A stretch of 64,000 bases of DNA from Typhlomys cinereus (GCA_023101885.1 JALPQD010000207.1:1555844-1619843), one strand, 5' to 3'; counted from the stretch's first letter, positions 11,778-23,310 are shown. The notes: a model not told the origin generated them from the sequence alone. A program made the numbers and translations.

Positions 11778-11800
11778 AAGAAAATCAATCACAAAAAGAA
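11478..11800 (+). mobile_element. old tRNA-SINE variant with (CA)n
   Basis: A decayed head ('gcgagggagatgattcag'), a body with 'ggcttgtaattctagcct' and 'cttgggaatccccag', and a (CA)n tract at 11737-11773. It belongs to an older variant that shares an extra internal block with the copy at 41384-41755. Confidence 0.6.
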
Positions 11801-12268
11801 AAAAAAATGGCCAAACAGAAAAGAAATATCACCTACAAAGTCTATATCAATTAGAAGAAAACTGAAAATACTTAAATAATATTCTAAGATCAAGAACAAA
11901 ATTAGAAAGCACAAGATAAATGTTTTGCCTTCACAAACCTTATCTGAAGGAAGTATGAGGACATGCTTCAGTGTGAAAAAGATGTCTTTCAAGTCTTGGG
12001 TTCAAGAATGGTGGGTAAGGAAAATGGTAAGTATGCAAGACTTCTCACCATGTGTCTCTGCACTGATCATAACAATAGCTCTGCCTTGTGGGCAGTGACT
12101 TTGGCCTTCAGTAGCTTGAACATTGTGAATGGGGAAACAACAGGCGTTAAATTCTCTGGATTAAAATAACCAGTTACATACATTCCGGTTTACCCTGGAT
12201 TTCCCTTGCTTGTGCCTATTGTCTCAGTACAACTGCAAATACTTTCAGATTCAAGAACATTCTATAAG
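11801..12268. other. unassigned, no gene seen
   Basis: AT-rich intergenic sequence with no recognisable feature. Confidence 0.45.
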
Positions 12269-12641
12269 TGTGATAGTTCATCCTGGGTGTCAACTTGTCA
12301 CACCTGGTGTTAACTAAGATTAGCTATGACCACCCGAAGAGATTATCTGGATAATACAAAGATCAGCCCCAGCTCCGATCAGAATCTCTGTAGATCTCAT
12401 AGGAGTGGACCAGATTAAAGGAACCACAGAAAAGAAGAGAGACACTCTGGGAATCCTCCAGCCACGTAGATGTCTGCCGTGTCTTAGCCTGACTACAGCT
12501 TCAGCCATCAGCCATGCCGCCTCTGCCATGAAAGACTGTATCTCCCCTCTGGAACCCTAAGGTGAATAAATCGCCCCTTCTCCCTTAAGTTGTTTGACTT
12601 TGTGTGTTTTCTCACAACGACAGGTGATAGTAACTAGTACA
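12269..12641 (+). mobile_element. MaLR-type solo LTR (group A)
   Basis: Begins TGTGATAG and ends ...TAGTACA. Contains 'ggtgtcaacttgtcacacct', 'gagattatctggataata', a 'gccatgccgcctctgccatg' block, AATAAA in 'ggtgaataaatcgcc', and a terminal 'ctcacaacgacag' block, the usual MaLR LTR order. Flanks ATAAG/ACGAG match at 3 of 5 positions, so the duplication has decayed. Confidence 0.8.
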
Positions 12642-13154
12642 ACGAGGAAAACAAATTGGCCTCTCCACCTTCAGGACCAGTGTCCTCCTGCACTAGGGAT
12701 GGAGGCTAACCTGTCAGAGGATCTCAAAAGACTGGGGGGGATGGTTGGACCTACTCTCCTTTGAGGCCAGAGGATTTTCAGTTCACTGAGCTTGGCCTGG
12801 GCTCCCCTGGACTCCACTCTGCCTCCCAAAGAGCACTCAGTAGGCTTCCATGTCGGCAGTGCAGCTGAGCACCCCGGAAGGCCTGTTCCTGTCCAGCTCA
12901 CTGTGACAGGTAATATCTACATGCTGACTGGGGACCCGGGAGCCTTTTTATGTTAATTTATAGCAAACAGAAGGCTTTCCCTGAAGGGAGAGTAAATACA
13001 CATGGATGAAAATGTCCCAGAGCAAAATTCATTAGTAAAGAAAAGGAGTCCCCTGCATTATCCATCTCTTCATTGTTTCTTTCTTTCCATGTGTGAGACT
13101 GATTTTTTCATATTGTTTTGTTGCTTGTTGGATTTAATCAAGAAAATGTGGATC
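12642..13154. other. unassigned, no gene seen
   Basis: Moderate GC with a few 60-76 codon frames on the minus strand that resemble no protein I know. Confidence 0.45.
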
Positions 13155-13262
13155 TGAGAGAGCAGGGACTGTATCTCACAAGTGCCTGTGTCAGGGAGAT
13201 CGAATTACACCTGAATCCACACTAAGTGCTGAATAAATACTCACAAAATGGAATAAATGAAG
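13155..13262 (+). mobile_element. possible L2 3' end or related ancient element
   Basis: Contains 'gagagcagggactgtatct' and 'aagtgctgaataaatact' in the order and spacing of the 3' end of ancient mammalian L2-type elements. Highly diverged. Confidence 0.5.
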
Positions 13263-13489
13263 CTATTAAACTCCACATCTAGTTCTGTGGGATGCTATGG
13301 AAGAACAGACTGCTTTGTTCATTATTTTTCCTAAGAGATATTCATATCCACAGTGGAAGGAAGAAACCAACGGACAGTCTTCAGCCCAGTGTGTCCTAAG
13401 CTCACATGGAAATAAACAATTTTGCAAAAGATCTTAAAAAAAAAAAAAAAGGAGGAAAAAAAGCAGGACTTTCCTGTCCTCTTGTAAAT

Positions 13490-13735
13490 TATGTGTGTGT
13501 GTGTCTGTGTGTAGCAGAGGGCACTTGAGTGTATGTGCCTGTGGAGGCCCAAGGGTGACATGGGGAATTATCTTGGATTTCTCTACTTCCTTATTGCTTT
13601 GCTCTGGGGTTTCCCAGGCTCTGCCTTTCAGGGAATGCAGGTCTTCACCATTTCTGCCCAGCGTTTTTACTTGAGATCTGGGATCCAAACAGAAGTCCTC
13701 CTGCTTTATAACCCCGGGACCCTGCAAATAAATTT
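13490..13735 (-). mobile_element. tRNA-headed SINE, antisense, head altered
   Basis: A TG tract, then 'gagggcacttgagtg', 'aggcccaagggtgaca' and the SINE body. The tRNA-like head is lost or replaced after about 13710. Confidence 0.85.
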
Positions 13736-14191
13736 TTTTTGAAGTAGGAATATCTCCAAAATTGACAAGCAGAAATGGGGTTCAGAAGCTGCTCTAAATC
13801 AGTCAACATAAGGATTGTTTGGTTGGTCTCAAAGAAGAGAATGAAAGAAACAGATGGCAGGAGAAGAACGGTGATCAGACAGGAACCCGAGGCCTTGATT
13901 CCGACTTGGGTTGAATGCTCCGGCCATGGCATTGTGAGAGTGCAGCTTATCTTCCCTAGAGTTCAAATTCTGTCCAATGAGAATATTAAGAATACTTAAA
14001 GTAGTAGCCATCGCTAAGGATTTTACAAATACCTAAAACCAAGGTATTATTCTCATTATTATTCCCGTGGTAAGGACGAGGGGATCGGTGGACCTTTGTG
14101 TTTTGTTTTTTTTTTTTTTTGAAAATAACAAGTCCATCAGGATGGAGTGAAGGGCATTGCAGGAGCAGCAAAACCGAAAAAAAAAAAAAAT

Positions 14192-14766
14192 CAACAAACC
14201 ATAATCCAGAACATCAGAGACTCTATATCAACCGTCTGGAACTAGGCCAGCCTAATCTCTCCCCATCCTGAAGCTCAGGGCAATTTGCGGAAGAGGGGGC
14301 AGTAAGAGTGTAAGAGCAAAAGGATAGGAGGAGCAATGATATGCACGATACTCCACACAAGTTAGGGCCGAAGCAATCACAATTGGACTTTGCATGCCCT
14401 GCGCAATGTCCAACACACTATTGACCCCACAAAGTCTAGCGTTTGCTAAAGGCACTAGGATCCTTGGAGGCAAGGGATTGACAGCCACAGTAGTGTTCCC
14501 ATGCTTAAAGGGAACACAGGAAATGGTTCTGGGAAATGCCACTGGGTCCTTGCACCTCATCGGAGAGGAGGACCCAGAGGAGAGTTTGGCATGCTCATTA
14601 AAGGATGCTCTGGGGATGGGAGGGGGAGACATTGGGGGATGGGGAGGGGAGGGGGAGGGGAGGGGGGCACAGGGAGTTGGGGGGGGTGGAGGGAGGGAAG
14701 GGACCGGTATACCTGTTAAGTTTGTATGAGTGGAAATAAAAATAAATAAATAAATAAATATTAAAA
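14192..14766 (+). mobile_element. L1 3' UTR fragment with G-rich tract and A-rich tail
   Basis: Shares 'ggccagcctaatctct' and 'ctgaagctcaggg', followed by a 'gcagtaagagtgtaagagc' block, with 56545-57727. It also shares the downstream G-rich tract and an A-rich tail with 17405-17828 and the antisense copies at 15133-15350 and 18365-18645. The tract at about 14612-14700 contains many runs of three or more G. The (AAAT)n tail ends near 14766. The 186-codon minus-strand frame is this UTR read backwards. Confidence 0.75.
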
Positions 14767-14927
14767 AAAGAAAATAAGTCAATTTAATGAGCAAATACAG
14801 AAGAATATTCAAAATATCAAATTATTGGAAGACAGAAAAAATTATTGGAAGCACTGAAAAAATGATAATATATGCCATGATCATTTATTCCAATCATTCA
14901 GGAGTTGCTTGGTCTTCTGTAACTGTC

Positions 14928-14968
14928 ATGGTTTGTATATAAAATGTCTCCCCACATCATGTATTAAA
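14928..14968 (+). mobile_element. MT-type MaLR LTR 5' fragment
   Basis: 'tcatggtttgtatataaaat' followed by 'gtctccccacatcatg' resembles the first 40 bp of MT-like MaLR LTRs. It stops abruptly at a SINE. Confidence 0.5.
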
Positions 14969-14971
14969 AGC

Positions 14972-15140
14972 ATTGTCTTTAAGGCCAGCGAAGTAGCTCA
15001 ATGACTAATGTGTATCCTATAAACCTGGCGACCCAAGTTTGATCCCTGGAACCCACATGGTAGAATCTAAGCTGTCCTCTGACCCTTGCCTGTCTACTGT
15101 GACATGCATGTTTCTCTTTCTCTTGTCAAATAATAAAAAT
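14972..15140 (+). mobile_element. B3/B4-like tRNA SINE
   Basis: Head 'gccagcgaagtagctcaatg', B-box-like 'aagtttgatccctggaaccc', then 'gtcctctgacccttgcc' and an A-rich end. This is the older rodent B3/B4-type SINE, distinct from the (CA)n SINE family. Confidence 0.65.
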
Positions 15141-15350
15141 TTTTTTAAATTTATTTTTATTATTTCCACTCATACAATTTTAACAGGTACACCGGTCCCC
15201 TCCCTTCCTCCAATCCCCCAACCCCCTTCCCTCCCCATCCCCCTGTGCCTCCCCCTCCCATCCCGGGAGCATCCTTTAACGTGCATGCCAAACTCTCCTC
15301 TGGGTCCTCCTCGCCGATGAGGTGTGATCAGTGGACCTTTGTAAGTGTGG
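15133..15350 (-). mobile_element. L1 3' UTR fragment, antisense
   Basis: Antisense counterpart of 14615-14766: an A-rich tail complement, then a C-rich tract (15195-15265), then 'ctcctctgggtcctcctcgc'. It shares these blocks with the sense copy 500 bp upstream, in opposite orientation. Confidence 0.75.
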
Positions 15351-15415
15351 CATCCCTTCTATTTGACTTTGGGCACTGTGCCTGAATGTTCCTGACAAGG
15401 TCACCTGATGTGCTA

Positions 15416-16465
15416 TGTCATGGTTAGGCACAGGTGTCAACTTGACAGTTAAGGGTTTGAGCTCTGGGCACATTTGTAGAGAATTAGTGGTTGAGTTAGG
15501 CCCTGAGCAAACCTGTAGGAGGTTGTCTAGCTGATGGGGAAGGCCCAGCTTATGGTGGGTGGGATTAGGCCGTGGAATAAAATACAGAGAGCTGGTTGAG
15601 AGATGTTATGGTTGCATTTCGATGTCAACTTGACAGTTGCAGACTATCTGGGGGCAGCTATAGAAGGTTAAGGGTTAGAATGGCCCCTGAACAAGTCTGC
15701 AGGTACTTGACTGATTGCTTCGGAGAACACAGCCCACAGTGGGTGGTACTTTCCAGTGGTGGACCGGATAATAGAAGGTGCAAGGGGGAGGGACTTGCTC
15801 TTCCCTTATCCCGTGTCAACTTGCTGTGCAGTCCACTCTGCGTGCACGTTGTTCGCCTTACAAGCATTGTGGCCTTCTTCGTTGCTGCTGCTGCTCCCTC
15901 CGTTCTTGGCTGATTTTGGGCTTCACCTTTTCCATCACGTTGTTGCTGTTCCCGCTGCCTTTGGAGCCTGGTCTCCGGGCCTTGTTGCTGTTCGCTGTTC
16001 ATCACCAACGTCGGAGCCCAGCATCTTCCACCCTCCAGAGGAGCAACGGCTTGAGACCTTCTTGGGATCGTTTGGCTTTGTGGAACATTCCAGCCAGGAA
16101 AGAGGCTGCTGGGGGCAGCTACCTTGAAGGACACTATTTTTATTGAGTTATTTTTAATAAACTTATTTATATATACTACATTCTATAGATTCTGTTTCTT
16201 CAGAGAACCCTGACTAATACAAGAGAGTTAGCATCCTTTTGTACACTTGGCCAGACATGCTGATCTAGCAAGTAAGGTTTGTCTGTCTCTCAGCCACTAT
16301 GTGGTGATGGTGTGGCCAGTTTCCTCGGCCCTGGTGTTGGTGCATGTTCTCCCGCCAAGCTGGACTGAGAACTCTAACTAGTAATCATAAGAGGGAATAA
16401 ACTCCTTGTTTCCTTAAGCCTGTTTGATGGTGATTTATCAGCAACCATGCAGGTGAACTGCAACA
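15416..16465 (+). mobile_element. MaLR-type LTR (group B) split by a younger LTR
   Basis: The outer element starts TGTCATGG at 15416 and runs to 15603. It resumes at 16222-16226 (duplicated AGAGA) and ends near 16465 with 'gaactgcaaca'. The uninterrupted relatives at 1498, 5250 and 38063 read straight through this point, which shows the 618-bp segment is an insertion. Confidence 0.88.
15604..16221 (+). mobile_element. 618-bp solo LTR inserted in an older LTR
   Basis: Starts TGTTATGG, ends CTAATACA, and is flanked by exact AGAGA duplications (15599-15603 and 16222-16226). It carries AATAAA at 16156-16161. The 5-bp duplication fits class III (ERVL/MaLR) integration. The 105-158 codon frames inside it overlap on both strands and resemble no retroviral protein, so they look like chance frames in a GC-rich LTR. 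Confidence 0.9.
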
Positions 16466-16471
16466 CACTGT

Positions 16472-17404
16472 CTACCATTCTTCATGCTCCTCTGTGTCTT
16501 GGTAGGATGACCTGTGGAAATCTCTGTTCCCTAGCCTCTGACTGGGTTCTAATAGTGAAAGGGATCAGAGTGTGAGAGGAGAGTTTGGATTCTTTGGTGC
16601 CTAGCTGCCTCCCTGAGGGGTCACCACAGATTGGTTGGTCACTTTTGTCAAAAGCAATGCATCCAGCTAGTGTTTCTAGTTCTAGAAATATCTTTCTTTC
16701 TAGCTTGCTTTTTTTACCCATCAGTATCCTGCCTGCTTGGGATCTGCCCAGTGCCCTGTTGCTAGGATCTTTGTTAATTTCACGTTGCAGTTTCTGAAGT
16801 CGTACATGATGGATGAGACACGTTGTGTGGTCGCAGCACTGACTGGCTGAGATCCCAATGGTTCGCTTGAGTGAAAGGCTCTGGGCCTCTTGGAAGAAGG
16901 ATTGATTCATGGAACAGCTGTGAGCTTTATGCCTTAGGGAGCTACTTGGGAAAATGGGCAAGAGGTAGACAGCTCTGTCCCTTCGTTTCCTGGTCAGAAT
17001 CTGTTGATGATCCACACCTCCCAGCCTTTCCAGCTTCATTACTCCATTCATTAAAAAGTGTCTTGGAGCTGACATTAAGTCTTTCTTCTGCCTAAAGAAT
17101 TCTTTCTTCTTCTTGCTTAAAATACCCCCTTGAGATGTCAGTGGGAAAATTTCTTGCTCAAGGAAGACGTCTCTGAAATTCAGCTCTCGATGTGATCAGG
17201 ACAGGTGAGCATCCTCTGTACAGCCTCGATTTCTTACTGAAGGTTTGTAATTATGCATTGGGTAATACTTTAAGTCATATCTCCACTCTTACTAGAAAGG
17301 AAGTTTTCAGAAGATCTGTCTGGAATTACTTCCCACTTTGCTCAACATTTCACTTTCAAGAACTGGGTCTACCACTTGTCAGAATGGTACACATCCCTGT
17401 TACT
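16472..17404. other. unassigned, holds a 197-codon minus-strand frame
   Basis: Likely single-copy DNA. A frame of 197 codons lies on the minus strand (17075 to 16482). It is the longest frame in the window outside simple repeats. I recognise no domain, signal peptide or membrane segment in it, and I see no splice or promoter context, so I do not call it a gene. Confidence 0.4.
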
Positions 17405-17828
17405 GTAAATTAGAACAAGAACCTAAAAAAAAGGTAAGGAAATAGATCAATAGGGAAGACAGCCAATACACCTATGGGTAGGAAGACAGTACATCAAACC
17501 GCTCTGTCGCTGTTATTATACCCATAGAATAGAAACTCACAATGAAATGTTTGGGTCTAAAGCTGGATGAGTCAAAGGAAATGTACAAATCAGTGGGGTG
17601 GCCTAAAGAGAGGTAACGATATTCTGTGAAGGCTTGAGTAGACAAGCCAGAGTGAACCCTGGGGTCCATAGAAGCATATGGGCGAAGGGTGGGAGGGAGT
17701 GGGAGGGAATGGTAAAGGGAAGGGAGTGGATAGGAGGGAGGGGGAAGTGAAGGAAGATGGGATGAATACTCAGTATGTTTGTAAAAGTAGGAAAAAAATA
17801 AAAATGAAACAAAACAAAACAAAAAGAA
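17405..17828 (+). mobile_element. L1 3' end with G-rich tract
   Basis: Shares 'aaggaaatagatca', 'gtagacaagccagagtgaac' and 'cctggggtccatagaagca' with 56945-57727. A G-rich tract (17685-17760) and an A-rich tail (17790-17828) follow. A 5'-truncated retrotransposed copy. Confidence 0.8.
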
Positions 17829-18364
17829 CTGGGTCTAACGACTGGCTCCATGAATACTAAAAAGATGTCAGATCTATCCTTGGAGCGATGTGTGACCTGG
17901 AACTCTATGGGGTGGTAGAGTTTGGTGAGTGGGGAAAAAAGCTACTGGCTACGGGCACATACAGGCCACATAGGGCAAAGCTCTTGCCTGCAAGTGTTGA
18001 AATGCTACATTTTCAGGAGGCGGAAGAACATTCTTAGAAGTGACTATGTTGGCATCGTTGGAGACAAGAGGAAGTGTGACTCCCGTCCCCAGGACACCGA
18101 GGGAGTAAGGGAAGGGCGGAGTTTTCTTGGTGTTGTATGTTACTGTTGGCAGCGGGAGGCACCTGGGATACTGCAGGAGGGAACAAGCCACACAGATCCT
18201 GCCGCGAGTGTCCTGGGCTTCCGAGACGTTACAGGCAATTGTAAGAAGCTTCAGAATCCAGACCGAAGATGATCAGTGATGTCACTGCTCTAACTCTGAT
18301 ATAATGGCTGTTTTATTCATCCTGAATTCTTATTGCTATTTGCACACTTCTTTGATGACAAACC

Positions 18365-18645
18365 TTATTTTTTTCCCCTTTTAATCCCTATCATACAAGC
18401 TCAATAGGTAACCCATCCTCTCCCTGCCTCCTCCCCTCCCAGTCCCCCCTTGCACTCTCCTCTCTTTTCCTTTCCTTTCACCTCCCTCCTTCCTTCCCCT
18501 TTGCCTAGTGCCTCCCCTTTCCTCTCTCCCATCCCCTGGAACATCCTTTTTGTGCAAATGCCAAACCTCCTCTGAGTCCTCCACCCTAGTGAGGGGTAAG
18601 GACTCAGTGGCATAGCCCAGAGCCCTTTCTTGGGCTCCCCATTAG
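18365..18645 (-). mobile_element. L1 3' UTR fragment, antisense
   Basis: Complement of an A-rich tail, then a long pyrimidine-rich tract (18415-18540), then 'cctctgagtcctccaccc', matching the 14192 and 15133 copies. Confidence 0.7.
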
Positions 18646-20881
18646 TATGGGAATTCTATTATGGATGAAAAACCTTATTATGCTCAGGGCGTGTATTAAA
18701 GCATAATGCTTATCTTTTTTTGAGATGTAAGAAACAAGAATTATTTATTTGATTTTAATTTTTAAATTTATAAAAATTTTTATTGACCCGGGCAGCAACA
18801 CTCTGTGGCTTCGCTTGTAGACTTGTTTCTCCTGAGCAGTCGAGAGGAGTCTATGTAGAGTGCACGACCTGTTGACCAAGGGAGCCATAATTCAGACTTG
18901 AGGTGGGAGAGCATTAGAGCAAAAAATATGGCTTAAGGTCAGAGACAGAGACAGGAAGAGAGCTGCCAAGACAGCCCGGCTGGAGGAGGAAGAGGAGGAG
19001 TGAGGAGACCAGACCTGAGTTTGGAAAGCAGAAGAGCAATCGGGAGGAAGAGACGCAAAGCATAATGCCTTTTGTCTGGTTGATATGAATGGCTATTCAT
19101 CCCTCTTCCCCATCAAAGGTGATCTTTCAGGGTTCGTTGTAGCTGTCGCTGTAACTGACCCTTTTTATGCAACTTATATTGAACTATCCCATCATGAGCT
19201 GGGACAGGTCTACTTCCCAATTGATTTGGATCTAGAATACGGCAGCCGCTTTGTTTTTCAGTGTGTTTTTAATTCTGCATTTTTTTTTCATTTATGCTAC
19301 ATACTTGAACAAAAAAGCTTTAGTCAGATGTAAATTGTTTATTTTAATTAGGTGATGTACCTTAAATAGAAAAAAAAGGCCACTATGCATAAATAATAAG
19401 ACAACATTTTTAAGTGTAGCTGCAGGTTTGTGACTGAATTCTTGGGAACTGATTAAAGTAACTCCCAAATGCCATTCTTTGAAGACCAATTTGTATGGGC
19501 AGTTACAAACAGTGCGCTGAACTCTGCCTGCATGGCAGCGAGCCAAAAATCTTTGTGCCTATAAAGGGACTGTTGTTCTTTCTGAATAGGCAATTATCAT
19601 ATGGTGTTCCTGAACTGAAAGCTGAGTAAAGCAGTTTGTCAATAGTTTGATTAAAAAGTAAATTTATTTGATAAAAGTTCTACTCAATAAATGATTGACA
19701 TGCCTTATGGAGGTTATGGATAGATCTATTTGTACATGTGACAACTTCCAGGTTGACATAGAATCAGTAAGGTGTTTATTCATTAATATTTACTGGCTAG
19801 AATAAATTACATAATGCTGAAAAATTAGAAATGTTACAATGTAAAAAATTGTTTATGCTCCTAAAAATGAATGCTGAAGTCACAAAGGAGACTCATTGGC
19901 AGAGACAGAGAGACTGCAGGAAGTGGCAAAGGACGGGGGAAGGGAGTGGGGTATAGGAGGAAAAAGAGCGCAGATGAAAGTACCATAACGAAACCCATTA
20001 TTTATATGGTAATTTAAAAAAACTAATAAAATAGACTCTTTACAAATTTGATGAGTATTTGTTGAAAAAGTACGAACCTGAATCTTATCATACAAAAAAA
20101 TCAGCTATTGTAGATCACAGAACTCTTTAAAAGTTGCCTGCCAGAAAGGGTCCACCAACTGTCATTCCATACTACAGGCATGGGACCCTTACTCCTTAGA
20201 GATTTGCCACTATCATAATTTGTGCCAGTGAGTGCCTAAAAGACTAACCTCAGTAACACTGCTCACTGAGACTGGGAGTCGATCATTTTTCTCAGTCAAT
20301 TGTTAAATTCTTAATTTTTTTTTAAGGCACAAATCTAGGGGTTTTCGTCTGAGCACTTACAACATGTTTATAAGTCACCTCCTAAGCAGGCTTAGTCTCA
20401 TGAGACAGTGATGGGGACTTTCATATTTATTGCTCAAAATTCTGAGGCGCTCAAATCAACACCTGCCATCTTCATTTCTGGGCCAGAGAACACATTTGAG
20501 TCCATTATACCTTTCTCAATCTTGGAGGATGCGAACCAGTTCTACTGTTACAGACACGAGTTTCATCAACCTTTTGAAAGTGACCTCCTTCCCCAGTGCA
20601 CTAGAATCATCCAGGCACAGAAGAAGCTACTTGGTGGCAGGATTACACTCTGAAAACTTCTTTCCAAGCCGCTGAGCATCTTTTCTAAGGAGGTAGTGTG
20701 GGTGGCCTTTAGGACGCCCACAGTTGCCCCAGCAGCTCAGGAGCGCTCTGGAAGTCATTACTTTTGCTTTTCACTTTCATCTGTCTTGTCCAAACTTCTT
20801 GGCTATGACTACGTGTTAATTTTCTTAGTAAGACCTCTCTCCTAAAAACAAACAAACAGTCAAACAAACAAAAACATTTGA
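18646..20881. other. unassigned, possible decayed L1 tail near 19910-20035
   Basis: About 2.2 kb with no gene. A stretch at 19910-20035 ('gggggaagggagtggggtat', then an A-rich end) resembles the L1 3' ends above but is weak. The remainder is AT-rich and not recognised. Confidence 0.45.
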
Positions 20882-21132
20882 AGGCTGGAGAGATGGCTCA
20901 GGGGTCATGACTCTCTGCCTTCAAACAGAAGGTCCTGAGTTTGGATCTCAGGTTCCCATGTAAAAAATGTCAGTCTGAAATGGCAGTGGTCTGCACCGCT
21001 GGTCTTGGTGGGCGGAGCCTGGGAAATCCCAAAGTGAGGCTAAAAGAACAATCTAGGATGATTCCCGAAGTCACCGTTGGTCCTCTACAGGGACATATAG
21101 TGCCACCCCAGCCCCACACAAAATAAATAAAG
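20882..21132 (+). mobile_element. tRNA-headed SINE, no CA tract
   Basis: Head 'ggctggagagatggctcagg', body with 'gcctgggaaatcccaaagtg', and an AAATAAATAAA tail. The (CA)n tract is reduced to 'cacaca'. The minus-strand 78-codon frame is a SINE shadow. Confidence 0.9.
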
Positions 21133-21155
21133 TTTTTTTTTTTTAATTTTTTTTG

Positions 21156-22070
21156 AAAAGCAATAGAGAATAAGGAAACAATGAGCACCCCAAGAACTCT
21201 CCCCACTCACACCCCTTAAAGCAGAAAGGGTGGGCTTTTTTTCTACTTCCTCTTTCCTATTTGCCTGGCCTCCTTTGGGTAGAATGTTGCTGATTGGTTT
21301 GTAGATCTGTCCATGGAAGTCTGCAAACTCTTGTATGCAATTGTTGCCAATGACTTCAGTAGTTTTCTCTTCGTGTGTTTTCTCTTTCTCTTGACCTGAT
21401 ATAATCTGTTAATCTATCCTCTCAACCATAACAATCTTTTTCTTCAATCTTGGTTTCAATAATACTTTGATTTATTGTTTGACAATCTCACCCACGTATA
21501 TACAACCCATGTAGATCATATCCACCATCCTCTTTCCATTTGCCCTAAACGTTTCACCAACACATGTCCCCTTTCCATTCTTGTGTCCAAAAACAGGACT
21601 ATACTATAAAATACATGAGAACAATAAGAGAAAGTACATTTAGGATGTTGATAGTTCTCATGATTGAGCTGCCAGTTCCACGTGGGTTTTGAACTCATGA
21701 TGAAACTAAAGACCGTTTGTTTTGTCAGACTTTTGTGAGCTGACTGAGCCATGATGTGTGCTCTTGGATACGGGAACTAGGTGGGTTCAAATGTTCCCAA
21801 GTCACACAGCTTCTCTCTTCTCTGCCACCTACTGGTGAAATATGGCACAGCGGCCACATGGGCAATCCCTCTAGGGGCAGTTTCTCCTGTCTTGTTAATT
21901 AAAGCTTATTTAGGTATTCTATTTGTTCTCATAGCGTGTGGATGACTTTTCAGTTTTATTCACCAAGAATTCTTCCTTGTGGCCAGTGCCTCCCATGAAC
22001 GATGATGAGCAAAATCCTGCCACAGTGCCAAGGGGGTCCTGCAGCTGTCGCAAATAAGCACGACCATTAT
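21156..22070. other. unassigned, no gene seen
   Basis: AT-rich sequence with no frame above 80 codons and no recognised repeat. Confidence 0.45.
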
Positions 22071-22075
22071 CAACA

Positions 22076-22185
22076 TCTCAGTTTCTTCATCTGTAAAACA
22101 GCAACGCTATCGTCGCCATAGGGTCTCTGTGAGGGTTAAATGCAGCAGCCCACGTGAAGTCCTTTAGAACTGTATAGACATCATT
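22076..22185 (+). mobile_element. MIR
   Basis: 'catctgtaaaacagcaac', 'tctctgtgagggttaaatg' and 'tcctttagaactg' in the right order form the conserved core of the ancient mammalian MIR SINE. Confidence 0.8.
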
Positions 22186-22289
22186 TTGGTTATAACCTTG
22201 CTGCTGGTTTTCTGCACGCACGTTGTGGCAAATGTGTTTGCCTGAAGTGAGACAAAGCCTTGGCAGAAGAGGCAGGAAGTGGAGCCTTT

Positions 22290-22425
22290 GTTTTATAATT
22301 TGCTAGGTCGCTGAGCAAATCTGACCTTCAGCTTTCTCATCTATAAAATATGCACGAGAGTCTCAGCTTCACAGAGTTGCCATGAGAATTTTTATAAGGC
22401 AAACATGGACCCCCAAGTACGTGAG
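22290..22425 (+). mobile_element. MIR, second copy
   Basis: 'tttctcatctataaaatatg' followed by 'agagttgccatgagaatttt' matches the MIR core. Two sense MIRs within 350 bp point to old DNA that has not been much overwritten. Confidence 0.7.
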
Positions 22426-23037
22426 TGTAAGTAATCATCATGATTGCATTTGGGAAAATGTAGCTGTGTAGGTTAGCATTCACTCACACGCGTGCTCTGC
22501 ATTTTTTTTAAATGCAGGAATTAGATGACTGCTGTTTCATATATTTCATCCTAGTTTATTTTCACCCTAGTTCTCAAACGTGACCTGTTTTCTGTAGTTT
22601 TAAAAATAGGATGTTTTTTTTTTCTTGGAATTTAGTGCATGTAGTGGAGCTGTTGCCAAGTTGGAAGGAACCTAAGTTAAATTTGGATTTAGGCATGAAG
22701 GCTTGCCTGGGAGAGGGGGTGAATGTGGAAGGGAGAGAAAGGAACGAACCCCAGCTAGCTCTCATGTTTAGAGCAGCCACGCTGAGACACAGTCTCTGAA
22801 GGTCTTGGAAGGTCATCCCCCACTGCTGGGATTACCTGGAAGGAACACATCCTTTTCTAACTTCCTCCAACCCTTTGCTTATGAAAGAATATGGAGATTA
22901 GTTCTCCTTTACAAAAACAGCCCCACCTTGAGGTGGGCACAACATCGACCAACTGGTTGGGCCCATGATCAACTGGGTGGAGCCCCAATGTGAGGTAACC
23001 AATGAAGAAAAGCCCCCTCTCACCCCTTGACTAAGGG

Positions 23038-23045
23038 TATAAATA
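23038..23045 (+). promoter_or_regulatory. TATA box of the 22797-23398 LTR
   Basis: TATAAATA, 35 bp downstream of a CCAAT box (22999-23003). The spacing fits an RNA polymerase II LTR promoter. Whether it is active today cannot be told from sequence. Confidence 0.65.
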
Positions 23046-23084
23046 TACCTGACTTGGCAGCCATCTTTGGCCCCTGCCCCTCAT

Positions 23085-23310
23085 GGCATTCCAAGAGTTC
23101 TTTTCCAGCTGCCGGCCCCTCGTGGACTCCATGTTTGGAGTCCATGAGTTCTCCAGGGCACCTGCTCCTCATGGACTTCCATGTCTGGAGTTCATGAGTT
23201 CATTTCTAGCACCTCGACTCTCATGTATTCCATACCTGGAATCTATGAATTGTCTGGGACACCCATCTCTCCCGGCACTTCACTTCACATCTGGAGTTTG
23301 TGAGTTCTAT
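23085..23310 (+). repeat. ~50-bp imperfect tandem repeats with hairpins
   Basis: Four to five diverged units. Unit hairpins: stem TGGACTCCA (23123-23131) with TGGAGTCCA (23136-23144), loop TGTT; and ATTCCA (23227-23232) with TGGAAT (23237-23242), loop TACC. The unit between them (near 23178-23190) keeps only a short stem. Confidence 0.75.

Noticed and set aside
14252..14812. 186-codon Pro-rich minus-strand frame
   Set aside because: It is the L1 3' UTR G-rich tract read on the opposite strand.
15658..16134. 158-codon minus-strand frame and overlapping plus-strand frames
   Set aside because: They lie wholly inside the 618-bp LTR, overlap on both strands and resemble no retroviral protein.
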